Shown here piece after piece: positions 1-5,284 of a stretch of 14,055 nucleotides of DNA (the stretch's first letter is position 1; each line of letters opens with the position of its first letter). The position numbers were made by a program, and so were the translations under genes. Below the pieces are notes generated by a model that ran no database searches, was not told where the DNA came from, and was given only the letters and a program-made list of their open reading frames with translations. The stretch comes from Candidatus Kuenenia stuttgartensis (lineage in GTDB: Bacteria; Planctomycetota; Planctomycetia; Pirellulales; UBA1268): positions 1 through 14,055 of the forward strand of contig CAMCPF010000026.1 of the NCBI GenBank assembly GCA_945876515.1, given 5' to 3'.

Positions 1-39
1 GGCGGGCCTCCGCCCGCCGGCCGCACCTCCGGGCGGCCG
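1..39. repeat. Two tandem perfect GC hairpins at the window edge
   Basis: Positions 1-7 pair perfectly with 12-18 (7 bp, 4-nt loop), and 18-24 pair perfectly with 33-39 (7 bp, 8-nt loop). Neither is followed by a T-run on either strand. They could terminate a gene lying left of the window or belong to an intergenic repeat. The structure is seen directly; the role is inferred. Confidence 0.45.
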
Positions 40-157
40 TGTTCGTGCGGGTTGTGGCGCGCGGTGTTCCTTCAGACGAAGCGAGCGGACACGCAGTGAC
101 CGGAGGCCTGGAGGGCCGAAGGGAACGTCCAGCGAGAGGGCACGGGCAACCTCGAGC

Positions 158-180
158 CGCGGCACCCACGATGTGCCGCG
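158..180 (-). terminator. Hairpin just after the kdsB stop codon
   Basis: Positions 158-165 are perfectly complementary to 173-180 (8 bp, mostly G/C, 7-nt loop). On the minus strand the hairpin begins 4 nt past the kdsB stop codon (187-185). No U-tract follows, so this would be a hairpin-only or factor-assisted terminator, or a 3'-end stabiliser. Confidence 0.5.
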
Positions 181-184
181 ACCG

Positions 185-997
185 TCACCCGACCGCGCGC
201 TGGCGGGCCACGAAGTTTGCGTAGTCCTTCGGGGTGTCGATGCCGCGGGCCGCGTGGGCGATCGCGCCGGCCACGATCGGGATGCCCGCCTCGACCACCC
301 GCAGCTGCTCGAGGCTCTCGTGCACGGCCAGCCGCGACTCGGGTAGGGAGTCCCAGGTCTCCAGTACCTGCCGGCGGTAGGCGTAGACGCCCACGTGCTG
401 CCAGTAAAGCGGTGGCTCCGCGGCGAGCAGTGCGTCGCTCCAGTCACGGGCATACGGCACGGCCGCGCGGCTGAACGTGATCGCCCGCCAGCAGCCTGCC
501 TCGATGGGCCCCGTTCCTGCGCCGCCAGCGCCGGCCGGATGCCGCCAGGGCGTGAGTTCCGCCTTCACCGCGGCCGGGTCGTCGAGGTCGTCCCGCCTTC
601 GCAGCGGAGTCACGAGCGTGGCCACGCCCGCGTGGGGGCAGCGGGCGAGCAATCTGACGGCCAAGTCGATCGCGGTGGCCGGCAGTTCCGGCTCGTCCCC
701 TTGCACGTTCACGATCACGTCGGCCGCCGGCAGCCGGTCGAGCGCCTCGACGATCCGGGCGGTGCCGCTGGGGGCCTCCGGCGACGTCATCACCACGTCG
801 CCGCCAAAGGCCCGGACGGCGGCCGCGATCTCGTCGGAGTCGGTGGCCACGACGGTGGCGAGCGGCCCGTGGGCCGAGGCCGCGTTTCGCCAGGTGTGCT
901 CCAGGAGCGTGCGGCCGGTCTCGGCCAGGAGCATCTTGCGGGGCAGCCGGGTGCTCGACAGCCGGGCCGGGATGACCACGACAGCGGAGGGTGTCAT
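185..997 (-). CDS. kdsB: 3-deoxy-manno-octulosonate cytidylyltransferase (CMP-Kdo synthetase)
   Basis: Activates Kdo with CTP to give CMP-Kdo in the cytoplasm, the donor for the inner core of lipopolysaccharide. The 270-aa product has the nucleotidyltransferase opening VVIPARLSSTRLPRKML (7-23), the VNVQGDEP loop (97-103) whose Asp101 matches a Mg-binding Asp, HVGVYAYRR (201-209), ESLEQLRVVEAGIPI (227-241) and GIDTPKDY (252-259) with the second metal Asp254. I start at ATG 997 because the family begins a few residues before the VVIPAR motif. The longer GTG start at 1027 only adds ten unlike residues. No Shine-Dalgarno is visible. Two oddities: SGTARI (77-82) has Ala where the family usually has Asp or Glu, and about 16 extra Gly/Ala-rich residues sit near 150-170. 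The gene implies an LPS-like outer membrane. Confidence 0.93.
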   Translation of the reverse strand: MTPSAVVVIPARLSSTRLPRKMLLAETGRTLLEHTWRNAASAHGPLATVVATDSDEIAAAVRAFGGDVVMTSPEAPSGTARIVEALDRLPAADVIVNVQGDEPELPATAIDLAVRLLARCPHAGVATLVTPLRRRDDLDDPAAVKAELTPWRHPAGAGGAGTGPIEAGCWRAITFSRAAVPYARDWSDALLAAEPPLYWQHVGVYAYRRQVLETWDSLPESRLAVHESLEQLRVVEAGIPIVAGAIAHAARGIDTPKDYANFVARQRAVG

Positions 998-1040
998 GCG
1001 GAAAAGGGTCTCGGGACGGCAGGTCACAGGCGACGGCCAG

Positions 1041-1068
1041 TTGTATATCCGGCGGCCGCTGGTAGCAT
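1041..1068 (+). promoter_or_regulatory. Candidate sigma-70-like promoter for tRNA-Leu
   Basis: TTGTAT (1041-1046) and TAGCAT (1063-1068) are 16 bp apart. Initiation near 1075 would leave a 5' leader of about 35 nt before the tRNA. The same 16-bp spacing recurs at the tRNA-Lys and purA promoters in this window. Confidence 0.4.
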
Positions 1069-1071
1069 CAA
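1042..1071 (-). promoter_or_regulatory. Candidate sigma-70-like promoter for kdsB
   Basis: Read on the minus strand, TTGATG (1071-1066) and TATACA (1047-1042) are 18 bp apart and lie 45 nt upstream of the kdsB ATG. The boxes overlap those of the tRNA-Leu promoter on the other strand. Inferred from sequence only. Confidence 0.4.
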
Positions 1072-1109
1072 AAGCGTCGGGAAAGGGTCCCCTTTCGCCG
1101 GCCGCACTC

Positions 1110-1193
1110 GCCCGAGTGGCGGAATTGGCAGACGCGCAAGATTCAGGTTCTTGTCCAGGTAACTGGGTGGAGGTTCAAGTCCTCTCTCGGGCA
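1110..1193 (+). tRNA. tRNA-Leu, anticodon CAG
   Basis: An 84-nt class II tRNA reading CUG codons. Acceptor arm GCCCGAG (1110-1116) pairs with CTCGGGC (1186-1192), with discriminator A1193. The anticodon stem CAAGA/TCTTG (1137-1141, 1149-1153) encloses loop TTCAGGT with CAG at 1144-1146. A long variable arm (CCAG/CTGG) and a TTCAAGT T-loop follow. The 3' CCA is not encoded, so it must be added afterwards. CUG is a heavily used Leu codon in the neighbouring high-GC genes. Confidence 0.97.
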
Positions 1194-1197
1194 CTGT

Positions 1198-1217
1198 GCG
1201 GGGCTCGCGAGCCCCGC
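1198..1217 (+). terminator. Palindromic hairpin after tRNA-Leu
   Basis: A perfect 20-nt palindrome: GCGGGGC (1198-1204) pairs with GCCCCGC (1211-1217) around TCGCGA. It starts 5 nt past the tRNA-Leu 3' end. No T-run follows. It probably ends the transcript or guides 3' processing. Confidence 0.5.
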
Positions 1218-1261
1218 CGCAAATGATGGTTGAGCCGGCGAGCACCGCCCGCCAAGACCGA

Positions 1262-1289
1262 TTGTCCGCGGGCCCGGCCGCGGTAGGAT
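1262..1289 (+). promoter_or_regulatory. Candidate sigma-70-like promoter for tRNA-Lys
   Basis: TTGTCC (1262-1267) and TAGGAT (1284-1289) are separated by 16 bp. The -10 box ends 6 nt before the mature tRNA, so any 5' leader would be only a few bases. Because of the tRNA-Leu hairpin upstream, the two tRNAs look separately transcribed. Confidence 0.42.
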
Positions 1290-1295
1290 TGCTGC

Positions 1296-1369
1296 GGGGC
1301 CGTAGCTCAGTTGGTTAGAGCATCGGACTTTTAATCCGTTGGTCCTGGGTTCGAGTCCCAGCGGCCCCA
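1296..1369 (+). tRNA. tRNA-Lys, anticodon UUU
   Basis: A 74-nt cloverleaf. Acceptor GGGGCCG (1296-1302) pairs with CGGCCCC (1362-1368), with discriminator A1369. The anticodon loop CTTTTAA (1328-1334) carries TTT at 1330-1332. The D-arm segment AGCTCAGTTGGTTAGAGC and the T-loop TTCGAGT are standard. The outermost pair of the anticodon stem is a T-T mismatch, which is tolerable. CCA is not encoded. Confidence 0.97.
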
Positions 1370-1410
1370 CTGTTCAAACCACCCGCCGGCGTCCGTCAGA
1401 CCAGTTCGGG

Positions 1411-1432
1411 CGTGGCCGTCGGACATGCCACG
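1411..1432. terminator. Weak hairpin between tRNA-Lys and the coiled-coil gene
   Basis: CGTGGC (1411-1416) pairs with GCCACG (1427-1432) across a 10-nt loop. It lies between the end of tRNA-Lys and the stop codon of the converging coiled-coil gene, where a two-way terminator would be expected. The stem is only 6 bp and no T-run flanks it. Confidence 0.22.
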
Positions 1433-1459
1433 GCTCCGGCACCCGGTCCACCCGGCTGA

Positions 1460-2482
1460 TCAGTAGCCGACCGTGGATTCCGTCGCCCCGACAGGTTCCT
1501 CGTCGCCCAGCACGCGAGCCATCGCCGGCACCTTCTCCGACTCGACGGCGGTCGTCTCCTCGGAGGTCGGCCGGGTCTTGGTGTTGACCTTTTGCACTTC
1601 GACGCGGCGTCCGGACCGGGTGAACTCGGCCACGGGCTCGAGCGCCCGCACGGCCCGGACGATCGCCGGCTCGAGCAGCATCACATCGACGACGAACCGC
1701 TGCAGCTGCCCCACGGTGCCCGAGGCGTCGGCGAGCGCTGCGGCGAGGTCGCCGAGCCGTACGAGAGCCGCGTCGGCGACCTGCAGGGTGTCCGTGGACC
1801 GGACCAGCTCCCGCTGGAGTGAAACGAGCCCCTCGAGCCCTGCCGCGGCCTGGTCGGTGTCGCCGGCCTGCGCGGCGAGCGTCGTCGCGAGCTCGGCGAG
1901 TTGCGAGGCCGTGGAGACGGCCGAGTCGAGGCTCGACAGACCTGTTCCGAGTTCCCGCTGCAGGGATTCGACGGTCTCGAGCGCCGCAGCCGTCCCATGG
2001 GCCACGTCGCGGGTCGTGGCCGCCCGCACCGCCAGGTCATCGACGACGGCGAGCGTGGCCTCGGCCTCGGTGAGTGTTCCGGCGCCGGCGATAATGCCGG
2101 CGTGCAACGCATCGATCCGGTCCATCGTGACCCCGGCCATCTCCGCCGGTCCCGTCTGGTCGGCGATCCGATTGGCCAGCGACTCGAACCGCTCGAGCGT
2201 CGCCTCGGCCGCCGCCAGCCGAGCGGCCTGGGCCTCGAGCCTCTCGAGCAGGCTTGTCGCCCGCGTCACGCCATCCCGCGATTCGTTGAGCGAGTGCACG
2301 GAGGCGGCCAGCCGGGCCACGTGCCCTTCGAGCGCGGTGACTTGCCGCCAGGCCGGGGCCACGAGCCCGACGTAGGCCACGGCGATCACGATCCCGCCTC
2401 CGGTCAGGGCCGACTTCCAATCCAGCCGCACCTCCCGTGGCCGCGACCCCGCGGTCATTCCGTTGATGTCGCCGTATGCCAT
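1460..2482 (-). CDS. Membrane-anchored coiled-coil protein of unknown function
   Basis: I do not recognise a named family. The 340-aa product has a short N-terminal region, one hydrophobic segment at about 25-44 (ALTGGGIVIAVAYVGLVAPA), then a long Ala/Leu/Glu-rich helical region (about 48-285) with heptad-like leucines, and a charged Thr/Glu/Lys-rich tail (about 290-340). Within the helical part SLQREL occurs at 173-178 and again at 221-226, each followed by a similar Leu-Ala-rich stretch, which suggests a repeat of about 48 residues. A single anchor plus coiled coil suggests a structural or tethering role, by analogy only. The start is well supported by an AAGGAGG eight bases upstream. The gene stands alone between tRNA-Lys and tRNA-Gln, and its leader holds strong hairpins. 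Expression is likely high given the Shine-Dalgarno, but this is inference. Confidence 0.85.
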   Translation of the reverse strand: MAYGDINGMTAGSRPREVRLDWKSALTGGGIVIAVAYVGLVAPAWRQVTALEGHVARLAASVHSLNESRDGVTRATSLLERLEAQAARLAAAEATLERFESLANRIADQTGPAEMAGVTMDRIDALHAGIIAGAGTLTEAEATLAVVDDLAVRAATTRDVAHGTAAALETVESLQRELGTGLSSLDSAVSTASQLAELATTLAAQAGDTDQAAAGLEGLVSLQRELVRSTDTLQVADAALVRLGDLAAALADASGTVGQLQRFVVDVMLLEPAIVRAVRALEPVAEFTRSGRRVEVQKVNTKTRPTSEETTAVESEKVPAMARVLGDEEPVGATESTVGY

Positions 2483-2490
2483 CGCCGTGT

Positions 2491-2497
2491 CCTCCTT
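2491..2497 (-). promoter_or_regulatory. Consensus Shine-Dalgarno of the coiled-coil gene
   Basis: The minus strand reads AAGGAGG, 8 nt before the ATG at 2482. It is the best ribosome-binding site in the window; most other genes here have a weak site or none visible. It fixes this start codon. Confidence 0.85.
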
Positions 2498-2546
2498 GAA
2501 GCCGGGAATCGGTGAGTTCGAGAATCCAGACAGTCGAGCCCTGCGG

Positions 2547-2576
2547 CCGGACCCGCGAGCCCGGTCGCGGGTCCGG
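2547..2576 (-). promoter_or_regulatory. Perfect 12-bp hairpin in the coiled-coil gene leader
   Basis: Positions 2547-2558 are perfectly complementary to 2565-2576, with a 6-nt loop. It lies 64 nt upstream of the start codon. No T-run follows on either strand, so it is not a classical intrinsic terminator. A structured 5' UTR element, an attenuator-type stem or an mRNA stabiliser are possible roles. Confidence 0.45.
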
Positions 2577-2586
2577 GTCGCGACAG

Positions 2587-2605
2587 CGGGCCTTCCGTAA
2601 GCCCG
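2587..2605 (-). repeat. Second, smaller hairpin in the same leader
   Basis: CGGG-C-CTT (2587-2594) pairs with AAGCCCG (2599-2605), giving 7 bp with one bulged C and a 4-nt loop. It sits 10 nt from the larger stem, so the two may form one structured leader. Confidence 0.35.
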
Positions 2606-2742
2606 GTGCGACCTGAGACCTTTCCTGAATCGGCGATTTTTCCCGACCGGTGCAGCTTCGCACGCAACTGGAAGGGTTATCGCGGTCGTGCCGGCGGTAC
2701 TGCCCGCCGGAGGACTGCTGGGGCCGGGGCCGCGGCGTCCGT

Positions 2743-2748
2743 TATCAT
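2743..2748 (+). promoter_or_regulatory. Possible -10 box for tRNA-Gln
   Basis: TATCAT lies 45 nt upstream of tRNA-Gln. No matching -35 box is visible 16-18 bp upstream, so this is weak. A similar TATCAT occurs upstream of the redox fusion gene. Confidence 0.25.
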
Positions 2749-2793
2749 GCCGACGCGGGGCGACCGCGGGCCTGGCTCGCGGCGCCCTGCCGC

Positions 2794-2864
2794 TGCCCGG
2801 TGGTGTAACGGTAGCACAAGGGATTTTGGTTCCCTTTGTCTAGGTTCGAATCCTAGCCGGGCAT
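2794..2864 (+). tRNA. tRNA-Gln, anticodon UUG
   Basis: A 71-nt cloverleaf. Acceptor TGCCCGG (2794-2800) pairs with CCGGGCA (2857-2863). Anticodon stem AGGGA/TCCCT encloses loop TTTTGGT (2824-2830) with TTG at 2826-2828. The T-loop is TTCGAAT. CCA is not encoded. Its 3' end lies only 11 nt from the stop codon of the converging protease gene. Confidence 0.96.
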
Positions 2865-2875
2865 TCGCAGCGATG

Positions 2876-3895
2876 TCACGAGGGGTCGTCGGCGACCAGT
2901 CGGCGAAGCGTGTCGAGCGACACGCAGTCCTTGAAGACCATTTGGTCGCCGGGCGTTCCGGTCAGCCGGCGGCGGTCGCCCGCGCGGGTGGAGAACGTTC
3001 GCGACACCATCCCGACCACCTCGCCGGCCGAGTTGAGGACGGGGCCGCCGCTCGAGCCGATCGCGTAGTCGGCCGTCACGCTCATCCAGACCGCGGCTCT
3101 CGCTGAGGCGAGGTTGGCTGCGGCAGGCCGCGGTTCAACGCCGGGATTGACCGGCTGATCGCCGGCCGATGGGTCGTCCGCTGGTTCCGGCCGCGGCTGC
3201 CGCTGGCGGTGAAACCGCGACACCACGCCCTCGGTGAGGCAGAAGAACCGGCCCGCAGGGTGGCTGATCACGGTCACGTCGTCGCCACACTCCGGTGTCT
3301 TCCCCAGGGCGAGGCAGGGAAGTGGGCGGCCGCGGGTGTCAATCCTGACGATCACCGCGTCACCCGGGGCGTCGGCGGCCAGCACCGCCTCGACCCCGTA
3401 CACCTGGCCGTCAGCCGTCATCACGCCGAAGCGATGGTTGGGGTCGCGGCCGAAGACGTGGTGGTTGGTGACCACGAGGCCATCCGCCGACAGGAGCCAG
3501 CCGCTCGCGAGTCCCCCCATGTGCCAGTCGTTGCACTTGCCGCACTTGAAGACCGAGCCCACCACGACCACCGCCGGCATCACCGCGTCGTAGACCGACC
3601 GCGCAGGCCCGATGACGCAGGGGACACTCGCCGGCGGGATGCGAACCGTGCGCCCCTCGGCGGCGGCGAGTTGCTCGGCGGCGGCTTCCGACCCCAGCGT
3701 GCCACCTTTGGCGGCGGCATCGGCAAGCCGCCCGAGTTTGGCCACGAACTCCCCCGACAGCCGCTCGTCATCAACCACCGGGCTGGCCACGGCCCTGTCG
3801 TCCAGGCCGAAGCCGGAGGGCGGCCCGAGTGTCGCCAGAGCCACCGTCGCCCAGACGAGCGTCGCCAGAATCACCCGCCGTGCCGTTCGACTCAT
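2876..3895 (-). CDS. Secreted trypsin-like serine protease (HtrA-like catalytic domain, no PDZ)
   Basis: A 339-aa protein with an N-terminal signal or anchor (RRVILATLVWATVALATLG, 6-24) and a chymotrypsin-fold protease domain from about 100 to 305. The triad is readable: His146 in VVTNHHVFG, Asp179 in APGDAVIVRID, and Ser282 in IGSSGGPVLNSAGEVVGM. This resembles the HtrA/DegP catalytic domain (S1C), but the protein ends without room for a PDZ domain. A CGKC pair (118-121) ahead of the His motif and several other cysteines suggest a disulphide or metal site, which fits export. About 40 residues around 230-268 form a Pro/Arg/Asp-rich insert. The TGA stop is 11 nt from the 3' end of tRNA-Gln on the other strand. 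Proteolysis in periplasm or cell exterior is likely; the substrate is unknown. Confidence 0.88.
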   Translation of the reverse strand: MSRTARRVILATLVWATVALATLGPPSGFGLDDRAVASPVVDDERLSGEFVAKLGRLADAAAKGGTLGSEAAAEQLAAAEGRTVRIPPASVPCVIGPARSVYDAVMPAVVVVGSVFKCGKCNDWHMGGLASGWLLSADGLVVTNHHVFGRDPNHRFGVMTADGQVYGVEAVLAADAPGDAVIVRIDTRGRPLPCLALGKTPECGDDVTVISHPAGRFFCLTEGVVSRFHRQRQPRPEPADDPSAGDQPVNPGVEPRPAAANLASARAAVWMSVTADYAIGSSGGPVLNSAGEVVGMVSRTFSTRAGDRRRLTGTPGDQMVFKDCVSLDTLRRLVADDPS

Positions 3896-3957
3896 GCCTG
3901 AAGCATACGCACCGGCGGCGGGCGGGGTCGGTTACGAGCGGGCCACCGCGGCGGTCT

Positions 3958-3963
3958 TATCAT
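3958..3963 (+). promoter_or_regulatory. Possible -10 box of the redox fusion gene
   Basis: TATCAT here overlaps the upstream in-frame ATG at 3962. If it is a -10 box, that ATG lies upstream of the transcript and translation must start later, for example at 4028. No clear -35 box is seen. Confidence 0.28.
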
Positions 3964-4027
3964 GGAGCGGGCCGGTGTGACCGGTATGCTCGCTGTCTTT
4001 TGCCTCACCCGCAGTGTCACCCCGCCA

Positions 4028-4972
4028 ATGGCTTTCCCGTCGCCGGCTCACCCGCGTTGGATGACCATCTGCTTGATGGCAGCAGGCTTTTACAACCTGG
4101 CCTGGGGTGGCCTCACGGTTTTGGTTCCCGGTTGGCTCTTCGACCTCACCGGGATGGAGCCGCCCAACTATCCATTTATCTGGCAGTGTGTCGGCATGAT
4201 CGTGGGGGTGTACGGGATCGGCTACCTGGTGGCCGCCCGCGATCCGGTCCGCCACTGGCCGATCGTGCTGGTGGGGTTCCTGGGCAAGATCTTCGGCCCG
4301 CTGGGCTACGTCATGGGCGTCGCGGACGGAACCGTGCCCGCCGCGTTCGGCGTGACGCTGCCCACGAACGACCTCATCTGGTGGATTCCGTTTGCCGCAA
4401 TCCTCTGGCACGCCCTCCGCATCAACACCGACACGGCCGGCGGAGGCTCGCCACCGGAACTGGCGACGGCGCTGGCCGAGGCGACCACGCAATCGGGTGT
4501 TTCGCTGGCGGAGGTCTCACGATCGTCACCCGCGCTGCTTGTCATGCTGCGTCATTCGGGGTGCATCTTCTGCCGCGAGGCGATCGCCGACCTCGCCCAG
4601 GCGCTGCCCCGGATCGAGGCGGCCGGCCTGCGGCTCGTGGTGGGGCATCAGGGAACCGAGGCCGACATCCACCCGCTGTTCGCACGTCACGGCATCGAGC
4701 GGGTGGACCGTATCTCGGACCCGGAGAAGCGGCTCTACCGCGCGCTCGACCTGCCCCGGGGGTCGATCGGGCAACTCTTCGGGCCTGCCGTCTGGGGTGC
4801 CGGGTGGCGGGCCCTGCGGGCTGGCCACGGAATCGGCCCCCTGGTCGGGGATGGATTCCAGATGCACGGCGCGTTCGTGGTTCAGGACGGCCGCGTGACG
4901 GCGGCCCGGCGATGTGAAAACGCCGCCGAACGGCCGGATTACGCCGGGTTGGCGTGCGGCGTCGGCGCCTGA
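4028..4972 (+). CDS. Membrane protein fused to an AhpC/TSA_2 (SelL-like) redox domain
   Basis: Numbered from the ATG at 4028, the product is 314 aa. Residues 12-130 are hydrophobic with about four membrane segments (FYNLAWGGLTVLVPGWLF; FIWQCVGMIVGVYGIGYLV; WPIVLVGFLGKIFGPLGYVMG; LIWWIPFAAILWHAL). Residues about 160-310 form a thioredoxin-fold peroxiredoxin-like domain with RHSGCIFCREA (C179, C182) and a conserved C-terminal GDGFQMHGAFVVQDGRV. This matches the AhpC/TSA antioxidant family related to PRXL2 and SelL; SelL proteins have selenocysteines where CxxC occurs here. A thiol redox role at the membrane is likely; substrate and electron donor are unknown. In-frame ATGs at 3962 and 3986 would add up to 22 residues; I prefer 4028 because a possible -10 box covers 3962. 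No Shine-Dalgarno is seen. It diverges from the protease gene. Confidence 0.82.
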   Translation: MAFPSPAHPRWMTICLMAAGFYNLAWGGLTVLVPGWLFDLTGMEPPNYPFIWQCVGMIVGVYGIGYLVAARDPVRHWPIVLVGFLGKIFGPLGYVMGVADGTVPAAFGVTLPTNDLIWWIPFAAILWHALRINTDTAGGGSPPELATALAEATTQSGVSLAEVSRSSPALLVMLRHSGCIFCREAIADLAQALPRIEAAGLRLVVGHQGTEADIHPLFARHGIERVDRISDPEKRLYRALDLPRGSIGQLFGPAVWGAGWRALRAGHGIGPLVGDGFQMHGAFVVQDGRVTAARRCENAAERPDYAGLACGVGA

Positions 4973-5284
4973 GTCGCCGCCGGGGCTGGCCCGCCTGGGG
5001 GGGCTTTGTACGGGCCGAGCGGTTGCGTTGGACGGAGAGTCGGTGGTAACCTTCCGGACAAGAGAGTGACACTCTGCAAGCTCGCTCTCCTGCCACCATT
5101 CGGGAACCGCTCGTGAACGCGTGACGTGTCGCTCGGCTTCGTCGAACGACCTTTTTTGTGCTCCGGCTGCGGGCTGTCGCACCGAGAGCGCCCACTGCGT
5201 TCCCTCCTCTGGTTGCCCGATCCCAGTCTGTTGCCAGTGTCGTCGGCCCTCGGCTCGACGGCCTATCAGGAGATTCCAACTTCC
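4973..5284. other. Gene-free stretch upstream of the PEP-CTERM gene
   Basis: About 310 bases without a convincing gene. A possible weak promoter, TTGCGT (5023-5028) and TAACCT (5047-5052) with 18-bp spacing, would give a 5' UTR of over 200 nt. An open frame from 5126 joins the PEP-CTERM frame, but its extra 53 residues look unlike a signal peptide. AGGAG at 5268-5272 is a possible but distant ribosome site. No strong terminator is seen after the redox gene. Confidence 0.45.

Larger units (their letters stand above)
2483..2793. other. Gene-free stretch upstream of the coiled-coil gene and tRNA-Gln
   Basis: About 310 bases without a convincing gene. It holds the Shine-Dalgarno and leader of the coiled-coil gene, two hairpins (2547-2576 and 2587-2605) and a possible -10 box for tRNA-Gln (2743-2748). 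ORFs crossing it lack recognisable sequence and overlap other features. I see no convincing minus-strand promoter; TTGCGT followed by an A-rich box in 2630-2670 is only suggestive. Confidence 0.6.

Noticed and set aside
998..1027. Longer kdsB start at GTG 1027
   Set aside because: The added ten residues do not match the family, which starts close to the VVIPAR motif.
395..1226. Plus-strand open frames opposite kdsB, including one reading through tRNA-Leu
   Set aside because: They are antisense to a gene with clear motifs, have Arg/Pro-rich composition and cross a tRNA.
1473..2375. A 300-aa Ser/Ala-rich frame opposite the coiled-coil gene
   Set aside because: It has no recognisable domain and is explained by high-GC antisense frames; the opposite strand has an ideal Shine-Dalgarno and a coherent coiled coil.
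4595..4650. Selenocysteine in the SelL-like domain
   Set aside because: The motif is encoded by Cys codons (CxxC) with no in-frame TGA and no SECIS-like structure was evident.
4973..5020. Possible terminator after the redox fusion gene
   Set aside because: The G-rich stretch pairs imperfectly with upstream GCCCGCC and is followed by only TTT; too weak to annotate.
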